From Syntrophaceae bacterium UBA3084 (GTDB lineage Bacteria; Desulfobacterota; Syntrophia; Syntrophales; UBA6807): a stretch of DNA of 19,758 nucleotides. The stretch spans positions 945 to 20,702 of the forward strand of contig DFBI01000078.1 of assembly GCA_002367335.1 (NCBI GenBank). The letters are read 5' to 3'. The position numbers and the translations under genes were made by a program. The notes under the pieces are model-generated. The model did no database searches. It was not told the DNA's origin and saw nothing but the letters and a program-made list of their open reading frames with translations. The stretch's first letter is position 1, and each line of letters begins with the position of its first letter. Positions 1-7,159 of this stretch are shown piece by piece.

Positions 1-41
1 GTTAGCATTATCTAATTTCAATTGAGGTTACGTTATCAGTC

Positions 42-1433
42 ATGTGCCAAAAAGGCAATATCAGAACAAAAATACTCGCCCTTGTCACCATCCTCTTGTT
101 CCTGCTGGCAACCGGTAAATCTTCTTATGCGTCATTTACCATCCAGGATGAAAAGAAACTTGGGAAGGAATTTTATGAGAAACTAAAAAATAAAGACCTT
201 CTTATAAAAAATCCTAAGGTAAACGACTATATCAACAAGATCGGTCAAAATATTCTCTCGCACACTAATAAATCTCCCTTTCATTTTACATTTTCCGTAA
301 TCAAAAGCTCCGGAATCAATGCCTTCGCAACACCTGGAGGGTATATATACGTTTACGAAGGCCTAATCAAGCTTGTCGAAAACGAAAGTCAGCTTGCAGG
401 TGTATTGTCCCACGAAATGGCGCATGTGAAGTCAAGACATATTGCGCAAATAATTGAGAAATCACAAAAATTGAGTCTTGCCACTCTTGTAGCAATACTT
501 GCCGGCGCCTTTCTCGGAGGTGGCGGAGAAGGAACTGCCGCTATTGCCAGTTTTTCTATGGCGACTGCCACTACCCTGAACTTGAAATACAGCCGCGAAC
601 ATGAGGAAGAAGCCGACCGCAAGGGAATGTCATATTTAGTCAGTACCGGATATGATGGCAGGGCGATGCTGAATTTCATGAGGATTATGAGGAGATACGA
701 GTTTTACTCCAATTCCATTCCTTCTTATTTCCTCACTCACCCTGGTACGAGTGACAGGATCAGATATCTAGACGGATTACTACAGACGACATACAAAAAA
801 AGGGGTGCGAAAAGCATTATCGGTGGTCTTAACAGGATAAAGACAATCCTTGCGCTCAACAAAGAAGATCTCAATTCGAGCTTGAAATATTTTCAAAACG
901 AGCTGCGAGAATATCCTAACGATTTAAATTTCACCCACGGGCTGGCAGTTATTCAGTGCAGAATGGGCCAGACCACAGAATCCTTAAAAAATTTCTTATG
1001 GGCATTAAAACAATCGCCCCTCGATGAAGATATACTTCGAGACTTGGGTATTTGCTATTTCAATACAGGTAAGACAAAGAATGCCATCAAAAGCCTTCGA
1101 AAAGCCTATTCTATAAACAAAAACGATCCGGATATTGTTCTATATTTAGGAAAATCTTACGAAACCCTGAATAATTATTCTACCGCACTGGATTTATATA
1201 AAAGATTCCTGAGAAATAATCCTGACAACACAAATATATATTATAACCTTGCTATGGCGTATGGAAAAACCGGCAATCCGGGAGATTCACATTACAATTT
1301 CGGAACATACTTCAAGAAAAAAAATAAACCGAAAAGCGCTCTTTTCCATTTCAAGGCCGCCTTAAAATATTTTCCACCTGATACTGATAAAAGGAACAAA
1401 ATCAAAAAAGAAATCAATTCAATTAATCAATGA
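42..1433 (+). CDS. M48 family zinc metalloprotease with C-terminal TPR repeats (BepA/YfgC-like)
   Basis: Predicted secreted Zn-dependent endopeptidase of 463 aa. Seen: a basic N-terminus followed by a hydrophobic core (residues ~9-24) and a plausible signal peptidase site after SSYA (~30). The metalloprotease motif HEMAH is at 124-128 (two His ligands and the catalytic Glu), and the acidic motif EHEEEAD near 186-192 supplies the third ligand. A glycine/alanine-rich hydrophobic stretch at ~145-175 lies between them. Residues ~270-460 contain degenerate 34-residue TPR units such as 'DILRDLGICYFNTGKTKNAI'. This M48-plus-TPR order is that of periplasmic BepA/YfgC proteins, which cut or help fold outer-membrane proteins such as LptD; that role is inferred by family. 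The ATG start at 42 has only a weak, distant GAGG upstream. The GH3 gene follows on the same strand about 100 bp later, so the two may be co-transcribed. Confidence 0.92.
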   Translation: MCQKGNIRTKILALVTILLFLLATGKSSYASFTIQDEKKLGKEFYEKLKNKDLLIKNPKVNDYINKIGQNILSHTNKSPFHFTFSVIKSSGINAFATPGGYIYVYEGLIKLVENESQLAGVLSHEMAHVKSRHIAQIIEKSQKLSLATLVAILAGAFLGGGGEGTAAIASFSMATATTLNLKYSREHEEEADRKGMSYLVSTGYDGRAMLNFMRIMRRYEFYSNSIPSYFLTHPGTSDRIRYLDGLLQTTYKKRGAKSIIGGLNRIKTILALNKEDLNSSLKYFQNELREYPNDLNFTHGLAVIQCRMGQTTESLKNFLWALKQSPLDEDILRDLGICYFNTGKTKNAIKSLRKAYSINKNDPDIVLYLGKSYETLNNYSTALDLYKRFLRNNPDNTNIYYNLAMAYGKTGNPGDSHYNFGTYFKKKNKPKSALFHFKAALKYFPPDTDKRNKIKKEINSINQ

Positions 1434-1538
1434 CTAACAGTCAAAAGTTCACAGGCAGATTTGGTGGTTGCACCATCTCACTGGCAACTCCTTATCTCTC
1501 TTAGTCCTTCCAACATACATAAACATATCAGGGCTTTT

Positions 1539-2696
1539 ATGAAGACTAATACTTTCCGGCACAGATGGGGAAAACTGCTCCACCCGGTGATGGCATGCGT
1601 CACCCTCGCAGTTTTCGGGATGCTGATGCTGCCCGTCTCTTCCACTGCAGATGAGCCGAAAACAGATATCGGAACAAAGGCAGGACAGATGCTAATGATC
1701 GGATTCAGGGGCCTTGCGGTGGATAGCCGGTCCCCGATTATGCAGGATATCAGGAATAGAAACATCGGGGGCGTTATACTGTTTGATTATGATGTTCCGT
1801 CAAGCTCCCCCGTCAGGAATATCAGCTCTGGGCAACAGGTGAAGAACCTTGTGTCCGATCTGCAGAAAGCTGCTTCTATTCCCCTTTTTATCGCGATTGA
1901 TCAGGAGGGCGGGAAGGTATGCCGCCTGAAGGAAAAATTCGGGTTCCCCCCTTCCGTATCGGCGCAGTACCTCGGATCGCTGAACAGTGTTGAGACAACA
2001 AAAAGATACGCGGATGCGACAGCTGAAACATTAGCCAGCATGGGAATAAACCTGAATTTTGCACCCGTCGTGGATCTCAATGTCAATCCTGATAATCCTG
2101 TAATCGGAAGACTGGAGCGGAGTTTTTCCGACGATCCGGCGGTTGTGACCAGGCATGCGCTTACAGTTATTGATTCTCTGCACAACCATGGTGTTCTTTC
2201 CGCCATAAAACACTTCCCCGGCCATGGAAGTTCCATCAATGATTCACATAAAGGTTTTGTCGATATAACAGACACATGGTCCACTGAAGAGTTGAGACCC
2301 TTTGAGGATATTGTAAAGTCGGGAAGGTGTGACATGGTCATGACAGCCCATATCTTCAACGGAAAGCTTGATCACGTATGGCCTGCCACACTTTCATCCA
2401 GGGTGACAGGGGAAATTCTTCGCGGGAACATGGGATATGCGGGCGTTGTCGTCTCCGATGATATGCAGATGAACGCGATACGGCAACATTATGGACTTGA
2501 AACGGCGATAGAAAGGGCAATACTTGCCGGTGTTGACATCCTCGTGTTTGCCAACAACTCCGTCTTCGAAGAGGATATTGCCTCGCTGGCTATCGCGATA
2601 ATAGAAAAGCTGGTGCGCAAGGAGAAAATACCTGCCAAGAGTATAGATGAATCCTGCGCGAGGATAATAAAGCTGAAAGAGAAATTGCGCCGTTAA
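1539..2696 (+). CDS. nagZ: Exported glycoside hydrolase family 3 beta-N-acetylhexosaminidase (NagZ-like)
   Basis: Predicted to hydrolyse N-acetylglucosamine from muropeptides during peptidoglycan turnover. I start it at ATG 1539 (385 aa), which has an AGGG Shine-Dalgarno sequence about 6 nt upstream. The frame stays open to a TTG at 1461, but the added residues look non-coding. Seen (numbering from 1539): signal-peptide-like basic region (1-14) and hydrophobic core (16-33); substrate-site sequence AIDQEGGKVCRL (119-130); the diagnostic GH3 NagZ motif KHFPGHGSSINDSH (224-237), containing the His/Asp acid-base elements; and the nucleophile segment VVSDDMQM (304-311, D307 or D308). E. coli NagZ is cytosolic, so the export signal implies action in the periplasm. 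No lipobox is obvious. Family assignment is firm; the exact substrate and the symbol are inferred. Confidence 0.9.
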   Translation: MKTNTFRHRWGKLLHPVMACVTLAVFGMLMLPVSSTADEPKTDIGTKAGQMLMIGFRGLAVDSRSPIMQDIRNRNIGGVILFDYDVPSSSPVRNISSGQQVKNLVSDLQKAASIPLFIAIDQEGGKVCRLKEKFGFPPSVSAQYLGSLNSVETTKRYADATAETLASMGINLNFAPVVDLNVNPDNPVIGRLERSFSDDPAVVTRHALTVIDSLHNHGVLSAIKHFPGHGSSINDSHKGFVDITDTWSTEELRPFEDIVKSGRCDMVMTAHIFNGKLDHVWPATLSSRVTGEILRGNMGYAGVVVSDDMQMNAIRQHYGLETAIERAILAGVDILVFANNSVFEEDIASLAIAIIEKLVRKEKIPAKSIDESCARIIKLKEKLRR

Positions 2697-2718
2697 CCCA
2701 TCACTTCGGCGGAACCAT

Positions 2719-2741
2719 CCGGGACTCTTCCTCAGTCCCGG
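2719..2741. terminator. Hairpin downstream of the GH3 gene, possible terminator
   Basis: Perfect 8-bp inverted repeat CCGGGACT (2719-2726) / AGTCCCGG (2734-2741) with a 7-nt loop, 22 bp after the GH3 stop codon. There is no U-tract directly after it, so it may be a weak or Rho-assisted terminator, or simply a dyad. Confidence 0.4.
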
Positions 2742-2780
2742 TACGCTACGAGGTTGCTAATACTAATAATTTAGTTCCCC

Positions 2781-2809
2781 TTGACATTTCATGGTTTTTT
2801 ATTAAATAT
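2781..2809 (+). promoter_or_regulatory. Sigma-70-like promoter in front of the degraded HigA remnant
   Basis: Consensus -35 TTGACA at 2781-2786 and an A+T-rich -10 (TAAATA at 2803-2808, or AAATAT one base later) with 16-17 nt spacing. It lies about 45 bp before the open frame of the HigA C-terminal stub. The likely reading is the surviving promoter of a toxin-antitoxin operon whose toxin and antitoxin N-terminus have been deleted. Sequence match only. Confidence 0.45.
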
Positions 2810-2851
2810 GTGCAAATATTAACAGACGAACCGAATGTGACCATATGTTAA

Positions 2852-3034
2852 ACAACAAAAAGGAAAAAAGCGGCAAAGGGACAATTTTATAAAGACGACA
2901 TTGTCGCCTTCGCAAAATCCATTGAAATCTGTCCGGGTATTGTTGTCGGCAGGCTGCAATGCGATGGACACATTCAGCACAAATGGCACAATGATTTAAC
3001 GCGCAAGTTTCGTCTCAAGGAAACAGCCGATTAG
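2852..3034 (+). pseudogene. C-terminal remnant of a HigA-type XRE/ImmA-IrrE antidote protein
   Basis: This open stretch has no usable ATG start: it opens after a stop at 2849-2851 and ends at TAG 3032-3034, giving about 60 residues. The translated part FYKDDIVAFAKSIEICPGIV, followed by VGRLQ, matches in my memory the extreme C-terminus of HigA-like proteins that fuse an XRE helix-turn-helix to an ImmA/IrrE metallopeptidase domain (typical wording '..FA....I.PGIVVGRLQ.+G.L'). The HTH and the HExxH protease motif are both missing, so this is a deletion remnant, not a functional gene. It sits between an intact promoter-like element and other broken genes. Family recognition is from motif memory only. 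Confidence 0.55.
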
Positions 3035-3100
3035 ACTATTGAAAAGATGCAGGCCAATTTCCGAGATGGAAATTATATAATGGCCGGGGAAGGTGAAATC

Positions 3101-3328
3101 ATGAAATCATATGAACAATACGAGAAAGAGTGCAAGAAAATAAGGAAAGAAAACGAAGCCAGTCTGAAAAAATTCTACCAGTACTTGTATGAGGATGAAA
3201 AGATAACCAAAGATTCGCTGCAAGATATGAAAGAAAGAATAAAAGAAGATATGCCTGAATGGCTTGCAACCATGGGGCGATATGACGATCCGAACATTGA
3301 AAGCATGGAAGAAGTATGGGATATTTGA
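3101..3328 (+). CDS. Small hypothetical protein, charged and helical
   Basis: 75-residue protein from ATG 3101, chosen over the in-frame ATG at 3047 because GGGGAAGGTG lies just upstream at normal ribosome-binding distance. It is rich in Lys/Glu and looks wholly helical (MKSYEQYEKECKKIRKENEA...). It has no recognisable catalytic motif and no membrane segment. The opening 'Y..Y.KECKKIRKENE' resembles short proteins near integrases and TA loci, but I cannot name a family. The stop lies only about 5 bp before a run of eight C's, where a different frame becomes the coding-like one (the regulator remnant), so this may be the end of a decayed or rearranged gene. Function unknown. Confidence 0.4.
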   Translation: MKSYEQYEKECKKIRKENEASLKKFYQYLYEDEKITKDSLQDMKERIKEDMPEWLATMGRYDDPNIESMEEVWDI

Positions 3329-3330
3329 CA

Positions 3331-3752
3331 TACCCCCCCCAAGAATTGCGGGTGTTTTTGAACAGGCAGGCACCGGGATGCGGATGGTGCTGAATCAACG
3401 GCAGGTATTGGGACATCTTGAGCCGAAGTACGATAATGACCGCTCGCGCAAGACTTTTGAAATACGTTTGCCTTTAACAAAAAACCAAGTCACCGAACAA
3501 GTTGCAGGTGAAGTCACTGGTGAAGTTCAGAAATTCTTAAAAATACTGCATACGCCTATGAGCCGCTCAGAAGCTCAGATCGTTCTCAACCTGAAAGGAC
3601 AAGCAAACTTCAGGGAGCGCTATTTAAACCCGGCTCTGGACTTAGAACTTGTTGAAATGACAATTCCGGATAAACCGAGAAGCAACGAGCAAAAATATCG
3701 TCTTACAGATAAGGGCAAAAAATGGGTTGAACAGAACCAGACGGGAAAATGA
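3331..3752 (+). pseudogene. C-terminal remnant of an AlbA_2/COG2865-type ATP-binding transcriptional regulator
   Basis: The frame is open from about 3264, but homology-like sequence begins only around the poly-C tract. RIAGVFEQAGTGMRMV resembles the 'NPxIAxxFxxAGxxExxGTGxxRI' segment that ends the AlbA_2/Schlafen-like ATP-binding module. It is followed by a linker with repeated 'EVTGEV'-type sequence and a winged-helix C-terminus (SRSEAQIVLNLKGQANFRER, then a segment ending EMTIPDKP and YRLTDKGKKWVE). That C-terminus is characteristic of many COG2865 regulators and Fic-associated proteins. The N-terminal ~300 residues, including the ATP-binding site, are missing, so I call it a truncated gene. 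It ends at TGA 3750-3752, 250 bp before brxP. It could be an old regulator of this or another defence locus; nothing in the sequence proves that. Confidence 0.6.
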
Positions 3753-4005
3753 TCATGATACATTTAATGGCATTAAAAACGGATGGAGGCAAAACTTGCG
3801 TAGTGCAACACAGAACAAATTATGTCAGCGTGATAGTATACATATTATTGCCTTTTTCTTCGGGAAATAGGTGTACTGTTCCTGAAATTACCAAAGAAGA
3901 CGAGACGGACTTCGGTAGAGTAACTACCGGTTCAGCAATTTTTCTAAAAGTGGCCTTATCGCTAACGCTAATAGATGTTAATCTCGAATAAAATCTGGAG
4001 TATTT
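3753..4005 (+). promoter_or_regulatory. Leader region of the BREX operon with a small dyad
   Basis: This is the 250 bp before brxP. An 80-codon open frame runs through 3749-3991, but its translation has no family likeness, so I treat it as non-coding. It contains a dyad CGGTAG (3913-3918) / CTACCG (3924-3929) with a 5-nt AGTAA centre, a candidate operator. Promoter hexamers are weak (for example TTGCCT near 3849) and I cannot fix a start site. A Shine-Dalgarno sequence TGGAG at about 3994-3998 sits 7 nt before the brxP ATG. Confidence 0.35.
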
Positions 4006-6366
4006 ATGTACAAGGTTAAATGGGATAGTAAAATTAATGGTATTTTGCTCGACGACAAAATAAATGATAAAGAAGAAATTATTCCGCCAAGACCTGTCTT
4101 TTATGAAGAATTAGACCTTTTAGGCTTTAATAAATATTGGAGTTATCCTAAAAAAAAGGAGCCGTTATTATGGGCAATTGGCAGGCGGTATTATTATAAA
4201 GGAGTTTGCGTAGCGGAAGCAAAGGGAGGCAACATTTATGAAAGCCCTGAGCTGATAGTCGAGCAAGAACTTACCTTGGAGCCGATAGACGTTAAGCTTC
4301 TAATAGAAAAAAACGAAGCCGCATTATTTATTGTTGAGAATGAAGCAATGGACTTTGTCGAATATGTACATAAAAAGTATAAAGACAAAGTCGATTATTT
4401 TGCGGTTGCATTTAGTGGAGGGAAAGATTCCCAGGTTGTCCTTGATATTGTAAGCAGAGTTTTAGCTCCTGATGACTATATGGTAATTTTTACCGATACG
4501 ACCATGGAAATTCCCTTCACCTATGAAACCGTGGAAAAAACAAAAAAGTCATATCAAAAAGCATACCCTGAATTGAAATTTTATACCGCAAGACCTCCCA
4601 AAGATGCTCTTGAGTTTTGGGAACAATTTGGACCTCCCAGTATGCTGCAGAGATGGTGTTGTTCTGTTTGTAAGACTGCTCCGTTTACTAATTTCATTAG
4701 AGACATCCATAAAGAAAGCGGTGAAGTTATACAGCCGAAAAATTTGGTGTTTGAGGGAGTTCGTGCAGATGAGAGTGATAAGAGAAACAAATATAAAAAA
4801 ATTACTCATAGAGTAAAACAAACGAAACAAATTAATGCCGAGCCCATATTGCATTGGAATATGGCAGAAGTATTTTTATACTTGTTGTACAGAAATATTC
4901 GATTAAATAAAGGTTATCGATATGGGTTGCATAGAGTTGGTTGTGCTGTTTGTCCTTACGGCTCAAATCTCTATGATTATATCGTAGCAACTATTTTTCC
5001 TAAGTTGTCAAACAGCTTCACAGAGAAGATAAATTTTGTTTTAAGGGATTCCGAGACCACGGAAAAAGATAAAATTAAAAAATACATATCAGAAGGTCAA
5101 TGGAAAAAGCGAGCTGGTGGCCGAGGAATTGATACAAATGGAACACGTTTAGATTTTATTCAAGATGATATAAATCTTCAAGCAATTTTAAGGAACCCTC
5201 GGGAAGATTTCTTTGAGTGGCTGAAAACCGCTGGAAAAGTTTTGCACAGAGTCGAAAACGATAAAATAATTGGGGAAATAAAAACAGATAATGAATTGTT
5301 TGACTTTGAGCTTAAAAATACTGAAGGCAATGAACAAGTTATTCAGCTACAAGGGATAGGCCGAGATATTATTTCTCAGAGCAAGCTAAAAAAAATTATG
5401 TATAAAACAACCTATTGTATTCATTGCGGTGTTTGTGAGACAGAATGTCCAACAGGCGCTTTAAGGGTTACCTCACGAGTTAAAGTTAATGAGGAAATGT
5501 GTATCCATTGTTCGAAGTGTCTTAATTTTGCCGAGAAAGGTTGTTTGGTAGCAAAATCCATTTCTGTTACTGGAGGAGGTAGTAAGGTGAACAAGGATAA
5601 AATCGCAACGAGTAAATACCAAAATTTTGGAATGAGGAAGACATGGTTGGTAGATTTTTTAAACAGATTAGAAAATTGGTTTGAAAAAAATAGTTTAGGT
5701 AACCGTCAAATTGAATCCATGATTGCCTGGCTAAAAGATTGTGAATTATTAAATGGACAGAAAGCGCCAACGGAAACATCTCTGATATTGAAGGAAATTA
5801 TAAGATCAAATGAAAAGTTGGTTTGGGAAATTATATGGATAAATTTTTTCTACAATATAAAACTTATTGAGTGGTATGTATCCAATCTTGCTTGGAATAC
5901 AGTGAATTCTTCGAAGGAATTGATTGAAAGGATTATTGATTTCGATGAACGAAATAAGCCGAAAACTTCTTCTAATAGCATAAGCTCCTTACTTAATATG
6001 TTTGACAAATCACCCTTAGGAAAAGAACTAAAAATTGGAATAATAGAAAAAAAGGGGAATGTTAGATATGCAAGAAAAATAGGCACTGATGAAATTCACC
6101 CAATGGCAATTGCCTATTCTTTGTATAGATTTGCCGAAGATAAAAAACGATATGATTTTACGGTTTCAGATTTTTACGAAGATAATTGTGAAGGAGGCCC
6201 TTACAAACTTTTTGGAATTTCCAGGGAAAAATTGGGGGATATTCTAAGATATCTTCAGGCAGAAAAAAATGAGACAGTACGAGTTGATTTGACGGGGGGG
6301 TTAGATAATATTTTTCTGAGAGAAGATATAACGTCAATGGATATCTTAAAAACATTACATGTTTAA
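4006..6366 (+). CDS. brxP: BrxP: PAPS-reductase/DndC-like PP-loop protein with 2x[4Fe-4S] and DUF4007-like domain
   Basis: 786 aa; first gene of the BREX operon, ATG with a good TGGAG ribosome-binding site. Domains seen: a PP-loop ATP pyrophosphatase, SGGKDS at 137-142 within YFAVAFSGGKDSQVVLDI; CysH/DndC-like substrate region QRWCCSVCKTAPF (215-227) and GVRADESDKR (251-260); and HRVGCAVCPYG (309-319). Cys 218/219/222 with Cys 313/316 are likely ligands of an iron-sulfur cluster. A ferredoxin module follows: CIHCGVCETECP (471-482), a canonical CxxCxxCx3CP, then Cys 499/502/505/513 with an unusual CxxCxxCx7C spacing. Residues ~538-786 are a DUF4007-like domain homologous to the next gene. Known: BrxP defines type 4 BREX and takes the place of the PglX methyltransferase; related DndC inserts sulfur into the DNA backbone. 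Inferred: BrxP may help mark host DNA. The actual chemistry is unknown. Confidence 0.88.
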   Translation: MYKVKWDSKINGILLDDKINDKEEIIPPRPVFYEELDLLGFNKYWSYPKKKEPLLWAIGRRYYYKGVCVAEAKGGNIYESPELIVEQELTLEPIDVKLLIEKNEAALFIVENEAMDFVEYVHKKYKDKVDYFAVAFSGGKDSQVVLDIVSRVLAPDDYMVIFTDTTMEIPFTYETVEKTKKSYQKAYPELKFYTARPPKDALEFWEQFGPPSMLQRWCCSVCKTAPFTNFIRDIHKESGEVIQPKNLVFEGVRADESDKRNKYKKITHRVKQTKQINAEPILHWNMAEVFLYLLYRNIRLNKGYRYGLHRVGCAVCPYGSNLYDYIVATIFPKLSNSFTEKINFVLRDSETTEKDKIKKYISEGQWKKRAGGRGIDTNGTRLDFIQDDINLQAILRNPREDFFEWLKTAGKVLHRVENDKIIGEIKTDNELFDFELKNTEGNEQVIQLQGIGRDIISQSKLKKIMYKTTYCIHCGVCETECPTGALRVTSRVKVNEEMCIHCSKCLNFAEKGCLVAKSISVTGGGSKVNKDKIATSKYQNFGMRKTWLVDFLNRLENWFEKNSLGNRQIESMIAWLKDCELLNGQKAPTETSLILKEIIRSNEKLVWEIIWINFFYNIKLIEWYVSNLAWNTVNSSKELIERIIDFDERNKPKTSSNSISSLLNMFDKSPLGKELKIGIIEKKGNVRYARKIGTDEIHPMAIAYSLYRFAEDKKRYDFTVSDFYEDNCEGGPYKLFGISREKLGDILRYLQAEKNETVRVDLTGGLDNIFLREDITSMDILKTLHV

Positions 6367-7159
6367 AATGAAAAAAACTGCTGGATTATTTCGTTATCTT
6401 ACCTTTGGCCTTCGTCAGGAATGGATGGAGCTGTTTTTTAAATTGAAGACAAAAGTATTAGAATCTTCCAATTTAGGCCCAATACAAATTGATGCTCTTT
6501 ATTTTTATTTAAAAGACATGGAGCTAATAATAAATAGAAGTGAAACAACAATATTCTATAAAGAAGTAAGTTATCTGTATCAACAAGAAGGTATCAACTC
6601 AGAAAATTTGTGGTCTTTTTTGTGGGTGAATCTTTATTTTAATGCTCCGCTTTTCAGATGGTGGGGAAGTTTGGGGCGTGGTGAATATACAAGAGAAATG
6701 ACTATCTCTTTACTATCTGATTTCTACGGGAAAAAGAATCGATCTATCACCAATGCTTATTTGGCGTTGATAGGTACGTTTGAAAGCACTCCGATTGGTA
6801 GCGGTTTGAAAATTGGGAAAGTTGAGAAAGATGGTAGAACAAGAAAAATCATAAAAGAGGGCAGGTATTCCTTTAATCCACTTGTCGTACTTTGTTCGCT
6901 TTATAAGTATGCGGAGATAAGTAATAATTATCAGATAGATATAGAAAGCATTAAAGATTCGTCATTTAGCCCGCAAAATATTTTCGTGTTAAGTACAGAA
7001 GAAATAAAACAATTGGTTTTATCTCTCTTTGAGCCTGAGTTCCTGAAGATTGCTTTTATAAATGAGAGAATAGTTTTTGTGTTAAATAGTCATAAAAAGA
7101 GTTTAGATGTTTTAGATTTATATCATCAGCAGGAGGAAAATCTTGGATATAAAATATAA
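6359..7159 (+). CDS. Stand-alone DUF4007-like protein, paralogue of the BrxP C-terminus
   Basis: 266 aa. ATG 6359 overlaps the end of brxP by 8 bp, and a second ATG at 6368 is equally possible. No clear ribosome-binding site is visible, suggesting translational coupling to brxP. It has no catalytic motif. It is collinear over its whole length with BrxP residues ~538-786: TFGLRQEW / NFGMRKTW; LGPIQIDALYFYLKDMELI / LGNRQIESMIAWLKDCELL; LWSFLWVNLYFNAPLFRWW / VWEIIWINFFYNIKLIEWY; TPIGSGLKIGKVEKDGRTRK / SPLGKELKIGIIEKKGNVRY; FNPLVVLCSLYKYAE / IHPMAIAYSLYRFAE. The pattern (an FG..R..W start, an LGxxQI helix, an LWxxxW segment, then an 'xSPLG' step) fits my memory of DUF4007, a family found near DndC-type sulfurtransferases. 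The role is unknown: a substrate- or DNA-binding partner is a reasonable guess. Its 3' end holds the brxC ribosome-binding site. Confidence 0.8.
   Translation: MFKMKKTAGLFRYLTFGLRQEWMELFFKLKTKVLESSNLGPIQIDALYFYLKDMELIINRSETTIFYKEVSYLYQQEGINSENLWSFLWVNLYFNAPLFRWWGSLGRGEYTREMTISLLSDFYGKKNRSITNAYLALIGTFESTPIGSGLKIGKVEKDGRTRKIIKEGRYSFNPLVVLCSLYKYAEISNNYQIDIESIKDSSFSPQNIFVLSTEEIKQLVLSLFEPEFLKIAFINERIVFVLNSHKKSLDVLDLYHQQEENLGYKI
7131..7145 (+). promoter_or_regulatory. Strong Shine-Dalgarno deciding a TTG start for brxC
   Basis: AGGAGG at 7131-7136 lies 6 nt before TTG 7143-7145, inside the last codons of the upstream gene. No in-frame ATG occurs before residue 158, well beyond the Walker A loop, so TTG must be the start. 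Confidence 0.8.

Noticed and set aside
2701..2760. Possible att duplicate of the tRNA-Cys 3' end
   Set aside because: Only scattered short matches (GGCGG, CGGACTC-like) and no continuous identity.
3749..3991. 80-codon open frame before brxP
   Set aside because: No recognisable motif, odd composition, no good ribosome-binding site. It lies in the operon leader, so I treated it as non-coding.
4006..6366. Reading the operon as a Dnd/Ssp phosphorothioation system
   Set aside because: Only a DndC-like domain is present. The neighbours are BrxC, PglZ and BrxL, and DndB/D/E, SspB/C/D and a cysteine desulfurase are absent.
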